From: Paenibacillus contaminans
GTDB taxonomy: Bacteria > Bacillota > Bacilli > Paenibacillales > NBRC-103111
Direction of reading: 5' to 3'
Assembly (NCBI RefSeq): GCF_003285015.1
Contig: NZ_QMFB01000005.1
Location: 186,001 to 250,000, forward strand
DNA: 64,000 nt
In this document: piece after piece, positions 25,762-33,899 of the stretch
How positions within the stretch are numbered: position 1 is the first letter of the stretch
Layout: each line of letters begins with the position of its first letter
Notes under the pieces: generated by a model
Seen by the model: the letters and a program-made list of their open reading frames with translations, nothing else
Told to the model about the DNA's origin: nothing
Database searches by the model: none
Program-made: the position numbers and the translations under genes

Positions 25762-26988
25762 CTAACGTTTCAACTCAAACTCGTCCAGCTTCTTCCCGTC
25801 TACATCAAACGCCTGATAGGTCAGCGTCCGCTCGTTTACGCGAATGCCGGCAAACACCTGCTTCCCGTTCTGAAAATGTACCTTGTGATAAAACAAATCT
25901 TCCTTCTTCTTATTAAACTTTGGGCCGGACGAATTGGGCACCACGTATACGGTCCCTTCCCCTTCCGCGACGATTTGCCCGCCTTTGAGCGGATGCGATC
26001 GCGAGTATTCGTGGTTATGTCCCTGCAGCACCAAATCAACGCCAAACTCGTCAAATAAAGGCACAAACCGCTTAAGCACGGATTCATCCTGGTTGCCCCC
26101 GTACGGACCGCGATGCAGAGCGACGATTTTCCATGGCTTATCCGTGCCTGCAAGATCGCTGCGCAGCCATTCCGCCTGCTCCTTCAGCTTCGATTCCGTA
26201 TTTAGAACGACGAAATGGGCCAAGCCGTAGTCGAACGAATAGTTCGTGCCTGGAATGACATTTTTGGCTCCGTTGCCGGGCACCTGAAAATGCGAAACAA
26301 AACGGTCCGCCTTTTTGTCGACCTCCTCATGATTGCCCATCACAGGCATGAGCGGAACTTTCGTCAGCCAGCGCTGCGCTTTGCCGAAAAACGCCTCCCA
26401 CGCCGCCTCGTCCTTCGGCTCTTCGATGAAATCTCCGTTATGTACGATAAACCTCGCTTCCGGAAAAACGGCGAATGCCTTGTCCAGCGTTTTGCCCCAT
26501 AATGCGAAATCGCTCTCCGTCACCCCTTGCGAATCCGTTACGTTGATAAACGTGAAATCGGTCACGGCCTGCTCTTCCGTTACAAAACTCGCCGTCTCGC
26601 TCCAATCCTCGGTCCCGCCGCCACCCGCCCTATACGAATAAACCGTCCCCGGCTCAAGACCGGTAACATTCACCTTATGTACGCCGTATTTGCGGCCTCG
26701 CTCCGCTTCGAAGACGGTCGTCGTCCCCTTGACGGTCAGCACTTCCTTGCCTTCGAAGGAAACGCCGCCCGTCCCGCGCACGATTTGAACGACAGCCGCC
26801 GTATCCGTGCTATCGGTATGCCACGTAAAAGCTCTGCTTGTCCGGGGATCGTCCACGAACGTCGTCACGAGCGATTTCGGCTTGACAGGCGAATGCGATT
26901 TTACTTTAAGCAGCTCAACTCCGGCAAATGCGGCAATCGTCAAAACAAGCAGTCCTCCCAAAATCCAAATACCTTTTTGTCCGATCAT
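25762..26988 (-). CDS. membrane-anchored metallophosphoesterase with N-terminal Fn3-like domain
   Basis: 408 residues. An N-terminal hydrophobic helix (about 6-26, GIWILGGLLVLTIAAFAGVELL) anchors it outside the membrane. A purple-acid-phosphatase-like fibronectin domain (about 40-135, SRAFTWHTDSTDTAAVVQI, LEPGTVYSYRAG) precedes the calcineurin-like catalytic domain with metal ligands in TDSQG, VHNGDF, GNHE, LHRGPYG and QGHNHEYSR. Likely an extracellular phosphatase or phosphodiesterase. It is divergent from a VTC/DUF4956/CotH operon; the shared 320-bp gap contains a Pho-box-like direct repeat, which would fit phosphate control. Confidence 0.9.
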   Translation of the reverse strand: MIGQKGIWILGGLLVLTIAAFAGVELLKVKSHSPVKPKSLVTTFVDDPRTSRAFTWHTDSTDTAAVVQIVRGTGGVSFEGKEVLTVKGTTTVFEAERGRKYGVHKVNVTGLEPGTVYSYRAGGGGTEDWSETASFVTEEQAVTDFTFINVTDSQGVTESDFALWGKTLDKAFAVFPEARFIVHNGDFIEEPKDEAAWEAFFGKAQRWLTKVPLMPVMGNHEEVDKKADRFVSHFQVPGNGAKNVIPGTNYSFDYGLAHFVVLNTESKLKEQAEWLRSDLAGTDKPWKIVALHRGPYGGNQDESVLKRFVPLFDEFGVDLVLQGHNHEYSRSHPLKGGQIVAEGEGTVYVVPNSSGPKFNKKKEDLFYHKVHFQNGKQVFAGIRVNERTLTYQAFDVDGKKLDEFELKR

Positions 26989-27209
26989 CAGGCTTCCTCC
27001 TTCGGCAGAACAGGATAGCTCCTTAACAGAAGCTTATCGGGAACCGGCACGCAAGTCAAAACGAAATCGTCCGTACATGGCATGGAATCTCCTGTACCGG
27101 TTTCATTTTCGCAGGAAGTGCGCGGGCATCGAACAATAAACGCAAAAGACGCCGTTATCCAAACTTTCAGTTTCCTCTCAGGCTCCGCTCAGGGTACGTT
27201 CATTTGCCT

Positions 27210-27230
27210 ATTGTAAAGTAATTGTAAAGC
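27210..27230. promoter_or_regulatory. Pho-box-like direct repeat
   Basis: ATTGTAAAGTA and ATTGTAAAGC are tandem with an 11-bp period; on the minus strand this is TTTACA-N5-TTTACA, matching the TT(A/C/T)A(C/T)A half-site and spacing known for PhoP of Bacillus. Only two half-sites are seen, where strong PhoP boxes have four. It lies 82 bp before the VTC gene and 222 bp before the metallophosphoesterase gene. Confidence 0.4.
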
Positions 27231-27311
27231 AAGCCGCTTACAAAGAACTGAACAGCGACGAAAGCCGCGCATCCCTAAACGGATCGAACATGGAGAGAGA
27301 GGTGTTACATT

Positions 27312-28037
27312 TTGATTGCGAATGCGAACGCTAGATTGAAGTTTCGTCATGAATTGAAATATTACATTAACCATCATCAATACCAGATTATCAGCCGGCA
27401 GCTGAAGCACTTGCTTAAGAGGGACAAGAATGCGGACGCGTCAGGCGAATACCATATACGCAGCCTGTATTTCGACGACATCGACAACAAAGCGCTGCAT
27501 GAAAAGCTGGGCGGCGTGCTGGAGCGTGAAAAATATCGCATGCGCATTTACAATTTCTCGGACAAGGTCATCCATTTGGAGAAAAAAATCAAAAAGAACG
27601 ATTTCATCTCCAAGGTGAAGGAGCGGCTGACGAGAGAAACGGCCGACGCCGTACTTGCCGGGAACTATGAAGTGTTGAACGTCCCTGAAAAGCCTTTGCT
27701 GTATGAGGCATACCGCGAGATGAAAACGCGAATGCTGCGGCCGAAGGTCATCGTCGACTACATTCGCGAAGCTTATGTTTCCTATGCCGGAAACGTCCGG
27801 ATCACATTCGATAAAAACCTGAAGACGGGCATGAACAGCGTTGATATTTTCAACCGCGACCTTAGCACAATCCACGCCTACGACAACAATTTCATCGTCT
27901 TTGAGGTGAAGTACGACGAGTATCTTCCGGAATATATCCGAACAGCGATCCAGACCGAGGGCCTGATCAGACAATCGAACTCCAAGTACGTCATCTGCAG
28001 AAAATTTCTCAAATTCAACTCCTGGGAGGATCAATAA
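27312..28037 (+). CDS. VTC-domain protein, putative polyphosphate polymerase-like
   Basis: 241 residues starting at TTG 27312 (GAGAGAGGTG upstream); there is no usable ATG before the conserved fold begins. VTC domain (PF09359 type): KFRHELKYYIN, RSLYFDDIDNKALHEKL, REKYRMRIYN, LEKKIKKNDFISKVKERL, VIVDYIREAYV, RITFDKNLKTG, VFEVKYDEYLPEYI. The basic and acidic tunnel residues (R/K/E in KYRMRIY, LEKK, EVKYDE) of the triphosphate-tunnel fold are present. In eukaryotes this domain makes polyphosphate from ATP; bacterial function is inferred. First of three genes, with DUF4956 2 bp downstream and CotH after it, a combination seen in other Firmicutes. Confidence 0.88.
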   Translation: MIANANARLKFRHELKYYINHHQYQIISRQLKHLLKRDKNADASGEYHIRSLYFDDIDNKALHEKLGGVLEREKYRMRIYNFSDKVIHLEKKIKKNDFISKVKERLTRETADAVLAGNYEVLNVPEKPLLYEAYREMKTRMLRPKVIVDYIREAYVSYAGNVRITFDKNLKTGMNSVDIFNRDLSTIHAYDNNFIVFEVKYDEYLPEYIRTAIQTEGLIRQSNSKYVICRKFLKFNSWEDQ

Positions 28038-28039
28038 TT

Positions 28040-28732
28040 ATGGATCAAAATACGACCAATTTTACAGACGTCATCAAAAAGTCGGTGCTTGAAAACTTCA
28101 GCTCGGATATAAGCATCGTCAAAATATTGCTCACCATGTCCATCGCATTCCTGATCGGGTTGTTCATTTATATGCTGTATAAGCGGGTTTTCAGCGGCGT
28201 GCTTTACTCCAAAAGCTTCAACGTTTCCCTGATCGGCATGACCCTGATTACCGCTCTCGTCATTATCGCGATCAATTCGAACCTCGTCCTGTCGCTTGGT
28301 ATGGTCGGCGCGTTAAGCATCGTCCGTTTCAGAACGCCGATCAAGGATCCGACCGATCTGATCTTTCTGTTCTGGGCGGCCGTGGCGGGTATCGTGACCG
28401 GTGCGGGCTTTTACACCCTTGCGGTTATCGGCTCCGTGATCGTCGGTTTGGTGCTGTTTATTTTTATCAAAAACGCTTCCTTCGAAACGCCGTACCTGCT
28501 TGTCATCAACTGCGATTCCGATCAGAGCGAGCAAGCGGTCGTGCAGAAGCTCGGCGCGCTTGTCAAACGTTATAACGTGAAGCAAAAAACGATCACCTCC
28601 GACAATATCGAAATGACCGTGGAAGTGCGTCTCAGTCAAAACGAGCCCCGTTTCGTCAACCAAATTACGGAGCTTGACGGAGTCCGTAACGCCGTGCTGA
28701 TCAGCTACAGCGGCGATTACGTATCCCAGTGA
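28040..28732 (+). CDS. DUF4956 membrane protein
   Basis: 230 residues. Four or so membrane helices in the first 150 residues (MSIAFLIGLFIYMLYKRV, VSLIGMTLITALVIIAINSNLVLSLGMVGALSIVRFRTPIKDPTDLIFLFWAAVAGIVTGAGFYTLAVIGSVIVGLVLFIF) with the family-typical GALSIVRFRTPIKDP segment, then a cytoplasmic ferredoxin-like domain. Function not established; the constant pairing with VTC proteins suggests a channel or partner for the polymer. Starts 2 bp after the VTC stop with GGAGG inside that gene, and ends 14 bp before the CotH start. Confidence 0.88.
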   Translation: MDQNTTNFTDVIKKSVLENFSSDISIVKILLTMSIAFLIGLFIYMLYKRVFSGVLYSKSFNVSLIGMTLITALVIIAINSNLVLSLGMVGALSIVRFRTPIKDPTDLIFLFWAAVAGIVTGAGFYTLAVIGSVIVGLVLFIFIKNASFETPYLLVINCDSDQSEQAVVQKLGALVKRYNVKQKTITSDNIEMTVEVRLSQNEPRFVNQITELDGVRNAVLISYSGDYVSQ

Positions 28733-28746
28733 CAGGTGGTGGTCTT

Positions 28747-30807
28747 ATGAAAAGGAAAAAGAGACTGCCCGTTATAACGCTCGTCTGCGCCGCCTTGCTG
28801 ATCATCGGCCTTGCAGTCACGTTATTTCCCGATCGCGGCGGCAGCCCGGACGGAAGAGCGAGTACTTCCGCAGCTGCCAACGTCAAAAACATCGAAGAGA
28901 ATGTTTTCCCCAAAGATAAAGTGATCGATGTCAACATTACGATAAACGAGAACGATTTCCAAAGCATGCTGGATAATGCCGCCGCCGAAGAGATGAAGAC
29001 GGCTTCCATCGACTATAACGGGATGCATTTCGACAATGTCGGCATTCGCACCAAAGGGAATCTTTCGCTGCGCAGTGTCGTCAACTCGGAGTCGGACAGG
29101 TACAGCTTCAAGCTTTCCTTCGACGAGTATTTGTCCAGTCAAACCTTGTACGGCATCAGCAAAATCAATCTGAACAACAACTACAGCGATGCCACGTACA
29201 TGCGCGAGTTTATGACGTATGAGCTTGCCGAGCAAATGGGATTGCCGACGCCGGGCTTCTCTTATGTGAATGTGTATGTAAACGGCGAGTTATGGGGATT
29301 TTATTTGGCGGTGGAGCAGATTGGCGACGCTTATTTGGAGAGGCACTTTGACAATGCCAACGGCGCCTTGTATAAAGCGGAGTTCAACGGAATCGGCAGC
29401 GATTTGAAGTGGGTGGACGATAAAATATCCTCCTACTCCGGACTTGTTCAGAAATCCGAGTCTTCCAATCAGGACGTGCTGATCAAGATGCTGGACGAAC
29501 TGAATAACGGAACGGATTACGAAAAGGTGCTCGATGTCGAGGAAGCTCTCAAATATGTCGCGCTGAACGCCATGACCTCGAACATGGACAGCTACCTCGG
29601 CTCCAACAAGCAAAATTATTATTTGTACGATAATAACGGCATATTCTCGATTCTGCCGTGGGATTACAATATGGCGTTCGGCGGCTTCGGGGGCTCGCAA
29701 GTTTACATCGACGAGCCGACGCAGGGCGCTTTGGCCGACCGGCCGTTGATCGCCAAGCTGCTTGCGGTCGACGAGTATAAGGACATGTACCATAAGATGA
29801 TCCAAGAGGCTTTGGCCGGCTATTTGGCGCCCGAAACCTTCACGGCCCGAGCTCAAGAAATAGCCGATATGATATCCGTGTATGTAAAGCAGGATCCTAG
29901 ACCTTTCTACACGTACGAGCAGTATCAAAGCGGCATAACGTCGCTGACGGCGTTTAATTCGAGCTATACGGCCACCCTTGCCAAGCAGCTTAGCGGGGAA
30001 GCCGCCTCCACGAATAACGGAAACGGCAGCGGCGGCGGTATGGGCGGCTTCGGCGGCATGGGCGGCGGCCGGGGCGGACGCGGCAACAATGCCGGGCAGA
30101 TGCCTCAGGACAACGCCGTGCAGGGCGGCCAGGCCGGGCAGATGCCCCAAGGCAACGCCCCGCAGGGCGGCCAAGCCGGGCAGATGCCCCAAGGCAACGC
30201 CCCGCAGGACGGCCAGGCCGGGCAGATGCCTCAAGGCAACGCCGCGCAAGGCGGCCAGGCCGGGCAGATGCCCCAAGGCAACGCCCCGCAGGACGGCCAA
30301 GCCGGGCAGATGCCCCAGGGCAACGCCGCGCAGGGCGGCCAGGCCGGGCAGATGCCCCAGGGCAACGCCCCGCAGGACGGCCAGGCCGGGCAGATGCCCC
30401 AGGGCAACGCCGCGCTGGGCGGCCAGGCCGGGCAGATGCCCCAGGGCAACGCCCCGCAGGACGGCCAAGCCGGGCAGATGCCCCAGGGCAACGCCGCGCA
30501 GGGCGGCCAGGCCGGGCAGATGCCCCAGGGCAACGCCCCGCAGGGCGGCCAGGCCGGGCAGATGCCTCAACCGCCCCAAGGCGGCTTCGGCGACTTCGGC
30601 GGCGGCCAAGGCGGCATGCCTCCGGGCGGCGGCATGGGCGGACCCGGCGGTATGCCGGGCGGCTTCGGCCAAGGCGGCTTCGGCGGCCAAGGGCAAGCCG
30701 CGACGGCGCAAGGAAGCGAGACAGAAGCGATCGCGACGGCTATTGCGCTTGTCGTGCTTCTCCTCTCCTGCTTGTTCGTCGCCAGATTCAGACGGAATAG
30801 ACTTTAA
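28747..30807 (+). CDS. CotH-family kinase-like protein with GQAGQMPQGNA tandem repeats
   Basis: 686 residues from the ATG at 28747 (AGGTGGTGG upstream; a GTG at 28729 overlaps the previous gene). N-terminal membrane helix (ITLVCAALLIIGLAVTLF), then a CotH domain (about 50-400): NVGIRTKGNLSLR, INLNNNYSDATYMREFMTYELAEQMGLPTPGFSYVNVYVNGELWGFYLAVEQI, YKAEF, ILPWDYNMAFGG. CotH proteins are atypical protein kinases; W-D of PWDYNMAF corresponds to the metal-binding Asp. A Gly/Gln/Pro repeat region (about 425-650) follows, then a C-terminal helix and basic tail (IALVVLLLSCLFVARFRRNRL) that would anchor it again. Not a spore-coat context: it is third in the VTC/DUF4956 operon. Confidence 0.9.
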   Translation: MKRKKRLPVITLVCAALLIIGLAVTLFPDRGGSPDGRASTSAAANVKNIEENVFPKDKVIDVNITINENDFQSMLDNAAAEEMKTASIDYNGMHFDNVGIRTKGNLSLRSVVNSESDRYSFKLSFDEYLSSQTLYGISKINLNNNYSDATYMREFMTYELAEQMGLPTPGFSYVNVYVNGELWGFYLAVEQIGDAYLERHFDNANGALYKAEFNGIGSDLKWVDDKISSYSGLVQKSESSNQDVLIKMLDELNNGTDYEKVLDVEEALKYVALNAMTSNMDSYLGSNKQNYYLYDNNGIFSILPWDYNMAFGGFGGSQVYIDEPTQGALADRPLIAKLLAVDEYKDMYHKMIQEALAGYLAPETFTARAQEIADMISVYVKQDPRPFYTYEQYQSGITSLTAFNSSYTATLAKQLSGEAASTNNGNGSGGGMGGFGGMGGGRGGRGNNAGQMPQDNAVQGGQAGQMPQGNAPQGGQAGQMPQGNAPQDGQAGQMPQGNAAQGGQAGQMPQGNAPQDGQAGQMPQGNAAQGGQAGQMPQGNAPQDGQAGQMPQGNAALGGQAGQMPQGNAPQDGQAGQMPQGNAAQGGQAGQMPQGNAPQGGQAGQMPQPPQGGFGDFGGGQGGMPPGGGMGGPGGMPGGFGQGGFGGQGQAATAQGSETEAIATAIALVVLLLSCLFVARFRRNRL
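30085..30570 (+). repeat. 42-bp in-frame tandem repeat in CotH gene
   Basis: One diverged unit (30085-30126), ten full 42-bp units (30127-30546) and a partial unit (30547-30570), each encoding GQAGQMPQGNA(P/A)Q(G/D). Units alternate between PQD and AQG endings, which points to expansion by duplication of a two-unit block. DNA identity between units is very high, so the copy number is probably unstable. Confidence 0.93.
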
Positions 30808-30813
30808 TATACT

Positions 30814-30854
30814 AAGAGCTGTTCCCCGAAATATGACGGGAACAGCTCTTTTTT
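30814..30854 (+). terminator. intrinsic terminator after VTC-DUF4956-CotH operon
   Basis: Perfect 13-bp stem AAGAGCTGTTCCC / GGGAACAGCTCTT (30814-30826, 30838-30850) followed by TTTTTT. Starts a few bases after the CotH stop codon. Confidence 0.93.
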
Positions 30855-31008
30855 GCCTGCTGCCGCATCCTGCGATCTTAGGATCTTTTTTCGCCGGTCA
30901 CCGGCTCGATCAATAATTTTTATAATGTTCATAATGACCAAAAGGATTTTAGCAGACAATTATAGAAATACTATAGGTTCGTCTAAAAGGTAAGGAAGTG
31001 ACGTCCTT

Positions 31009-33333
31009 GTGATCACCAAAAAGTTCGATTTCATAAAGGGATCATTTTATCGTAAAAGCCTGATTCTTGTTCTGCTCATTACTTGTCTGCCGGTGACCTT
31101 CATCGGGATCAGCCTGTACTACGCCGGCGGCGGACGTATCGTGAACGAGTTGAACAAGTCGCATCAGGTGCAGCTCAATCAATCGATTCAGCGGATGAAC
31201 GACTATTTTTCCCAGTTGGAGCTTTACTCCACCCAGCTTGCCTTCAATCCGGGCTTTGACGAATCCATCAAAACGCTGGATTTCGTAGGCCAATTCGAAA
31301 CAACCAAAGAACTTCTGAAATCGCTCAGCTTGATGCGCGATACGAACCCGTTTATCAGCAGCGTTTTTCTATACCTCAAGGATCAGAACAGCCTCATTGG
31401 CGATGCGGCGGGGGTTAGGCGCATAACGAACGAGGAAGACCGGAAGCTCTTCGTGTCCCTGCTCGATCCGATTCAAGGCATTTACTGGGAGAACAATCTT
31501 AAACGCATAGACCAGCCCGAATCAGCGCAAAAAGCTATCGTCATCAAACTGCCTGGCGGAGGTTACCGTGAGGATTCCTATGGCGCCTTCATTATCTACA
31601 TCAATCAAAATAAATTGAACGAGCTTGTGGAAAAGTTGACATCGCAGGACGGAGCCGCTTTTTTGATCGATAACAACGGGCAATATATCACTTCGCCTCG
31701 TCCGCATGAGGACGGCTCGGAAAGCAGCTTCGAAGAAGCGCTAAAGGAACGGATCGTCAAAGAAAATCGGGATACGAATACGTTCGTTTTGAAATGGAAG
31801 GGCGAAAGCTACTCCGTTTCGTACGGCAAGATGGCATTCCTGGTCTCGACGTTCACATACATTTCCGCTACGCCGCTATCGAATATTACCGCCCCGTTCA
31901 ACTCGATGTCCAAATCGATTATCGTCATCAGCTGCATCGGGCTACTTGCCGCGTTATTGCTGGCCTGGTTCGCATCGCGCCGCATCTATAACCCGATCGG
32001 ACGGCTTGTCAGGTTGATCGAAAACGACAAAGGATCGGACGGCATAGATGAAATCGCCTTTCTCGAAAGCCAGTGGAAACGCAATATATCGCAGAACGAA
32101 ACCTTGTCCGCAAGACTGAAGGAAGTGCTTCCCCGTCTTCGGGAAGGTTTTCTGAATCAGTTTTTGCAAGGGCATCACTATTATTATTCCGAGTCGGAAA
32201 TGATCGAGAAGATGAATCAGCTTGACTGGGACATTCTCGACAAAAAGTTCGCTTTCACCATGATGCAGCTGCAAGGCACGTCTAGCGCAAACGGAAAATT
32301 TTCGGAGAACGACGAACAACTCGTATCGTTCGCCGCCTCCAAAATCGTGCAGGAGCTTGCTTCGAGCCCGTTTCCGCACAACCATGTCATCGACTTTCAC
32401 GATTTGTCCGCTTCTATGCTTGTCGCGCTGGACGGGGATGAATCGGAGGAGCGTTTGCTTCAAGAGCTTCATACGCTCTCCGGGCAAATCATCAAGGCGA
32501 TCAATGACATCCTTGGTATGGAAGCCACTATAGTAGTTAGCCCCATCGCAGATTCGATCGTACAGACGCCCGACATGCTGGAGCAAACCCGCAAAGCGCT
32601 GCTGTTCCGCGATATCGAGCGCACGAACGAAGTGCTGAGCATGAACGACATCAAGAGCGAGGAGAGCAAGGCGGCCCAGTACCCTTTTGAGCTGGAACGC
32701 GAAATTACGGGTGCGATTCGCTTGGGGCAGGAAGATGAAGCGATGCGCCTGATCGGCGAATTTTTGCGTCAGCTGCAGCAAAACTCCAGAACGGAGTTGA
32801 TCGTCCACCAGAGCATGCTTCTGCTCCTTGGCAGCATTCTGAATGCGATTATGCGCAGCGATACGAATCCGTACACGCTGTATGAAGGCACTCACCTTTA
32901 TGAGGAGCTGCTGCAAATCCGCGAACCGCAAAAAATGCTCGCCTGGTTCCGGACAACTCTCGTCAGCCCTTATATCCAAACGCTGTCGCTGGCGTACGAT
33001 CCCGATTTGAAGCACATGATCGACGCCCTGCTGACCCGGCTGCAGGAAGAGTTCCTGACCGATATCTCGCTCGAAGCGTATGCGGATGAGCTGCATATGA
33101 CCCCATACAAGCTCAGCAAAACGTTCAAGCAAATAACGGGAACCAACTTCATCGATTACGTCACGCGGCTGCGGCTGAACCGGTGCAAGGAGCTGCTGCT
33201 CACGACGGATCAGAAAATAAGCGATATCGCCGAAACACTTCGCTATCAGCCGTCTTATTTGATCCGGATCTTCAAGAAGCACGAAGGCATGACGCCGGGC
33301 CAGTACCGCGAGAAGTTCGGGCAGCAGGGGTGA
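31009..33333 (+). CDS. membrane-bound AraC-family transcriptional regulator 2
   Basis: 774 residues, GTG start at 31009. Two membrane helices (about 17-37 and 303-325) around an extracellular Cache-like domain, a linker (ASRRIYNPIGRLVRLIE), a long cytoplasmic region, and a C-terminal AraC HTH (about 675-774: ISLEAYADELHMTPYKLSKTFKQITGTNFIDYVTRLRLNRCKELLL, ISDIAETLRYQPSYLIRIFKKHEGMTPGQYREKF). It has no obvious transporter partner nearby: the VTC operon precedes it after a terminator and an amidohydrolase on the other strand follows. The spacing of the ribosome binding site (AAGGA, 12 bases) is long, so the start is less certain. Confidence 0.88.
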   Translation: MITKKFDFIKGSFYRKSLILVLLITCLPVTFIGISLYYAGGGRIVNELNKSHQVQLNQSIQRMNDYFSQLELYSTQLAFNPGFDESIKTLDFVGQFETTKELLKSLSLMRDTNPFISSVFLYLKDQNSLIGDAAGVRRITNEEDRKLFVSLLDPIQGIYWENNLKRIDQPESAQKAIVIKLPGGGYREDSYGAFIIYINQNKLNELVEKLTSQDGAAFLIDNNGQYITSPRPHEDGSESSFEEALKERIVKENRDTNTFVLKWKGESYSVSYGKMAFLVSTFTYISATPLSNITAPFNSMSKSIIVISCIGLLAALLLAWFASRRIYNPIGRLVRLIENDKGSDGIDEIAFLESQWKRNISQNETLSARLKEVLPRLREGFLNQFLQGHHYYYSESEMIEKMNQLDWDILDKKFAFTMMQLQGTSSANGKFSENDEQLVSFAASKIVQELASSPFPHNHVIDFHDLSASMLVALDGDESEERLLQELHTLSGQIIKAINDILGMEATIVVSPIADSIVQTPDMLEQTRKALLFRDIERTNEVLSMNDIKSEESKAAQYPFELEREITGAIRLGQEDEAMRLIGEFLRQLQQNSRTELIVHQSMLLLLGSILNAIMRSDTNPYTLYEGTHLYEELLQIREPQKMLAWFRTTLVSPYIQTLSLAYDPDLKHMIDALLTRLQEEFLTDISLEAYADELHMTPYKLSKTFKQITGTNFIDYVTRLRLNRCKELLLTTDQKISDIAETLRYQPSYLIRIFKKHEGMTPGQYREKFGQQG

Positions 33334-33512
33334 CCGGATAAGGTTCTAATTCAAGCACTTTAACTTGCTGTCCCGAGAGGCTAGATCGGGATGAATAAGG
33401 GCAAAGAATGGGCGTCGTCGCTCCTGCATACCGCAATGGCTATGTTGTAAGTCCGGCAAAAAGCGCCGCGGCTAAACGAGAGACCGCGACCGCGCCAGTT
33501 CGGAAATGTCAA

Positions 33513-33560
33513 CAAATACGCTTCCAAAACCGCCGCAAAGCGGGGATGGAAGCGTATTTG
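33513..33560. other. 14-bp perfect stem-loop
   Basis: CAAATACGCTTCCA (33513-33526) and TGGAAGCGTATTTG (33547-33560) form a perfect stem around a 20-base loop, 180 bp after the AraC gene. No T-run follows on either strand. It may be a 3'-end hairpin of the regulator transcript. The rest of 33334-33640 holds nothing I can recognise. Confidence 0.5.
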
Positions 33561-33640
33561 CTTTGCCAATCAACTCTTTAAGCAGGGGATGAAAATGAAC
33601 AAAGTGCTTTCCGCACAGCCATCGTTCATGCCGCCGCAAG

Positions 33641-33825
33641 TCTAGCTGGAATAACTGCAGTTAATCTCACTTAAAACCCGAAAAATCGGTATTTACATGG
33701 AAAAACTGCAGTTATTTTTGTTGATTTCTCCAATAATAGACGAAACGAATAAAATTACCTGCATTTTTTCCATCTATTGGGCTCAAAAATCGAAATTACT
33801 TTAAAATAGATGTATATTTTCCAAT
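33641..33825. repeat. dispersed intergenic repeat, copy 2
   Basis: Same element and orientation as 3341-3530. It carries the two related blocks ATAACTGCAGTTA and ACATGGAAAAACTGCAGTTATTTTTG, then ACGAAACGA, TTTTCCATCTA and AAATAGATGTA..TTTTCCA. Located between the AraC regulator and the 3' end of the amidohydrolase gene. Confidence 0.75.
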
Positions 33826-33899
33826 TACTATATCACGTAATGGAAGATGATGAGCCATTTCGCAGCCTATCACTGCGCGCTGGGAGCTGCGCATGTGCC

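Noticed and set aside
30085-30570. Repeat array considered as a CRISPR
   Set aside because: Units are contiguous, in frame with a coding gene and have no unique spacers; no cas genes nearby.
29290-30711. A 473-codon open frame on the minus strand opposite the CotH gene, plus a long plus-strand frame in the repeat region
   Set aside because: Both are by-products of the GC-rich 42-bp repeat being open in several frames; no ribosome binding site and a monotonous composition. The CotH frame has family motifs.
33651-33665. ATAACTGCAGTTA in the dispersed repeat as an operator half-site
   Set aside because: It is part of a repeat element lying between two 3' ends or away from promoters, without partner half-site.
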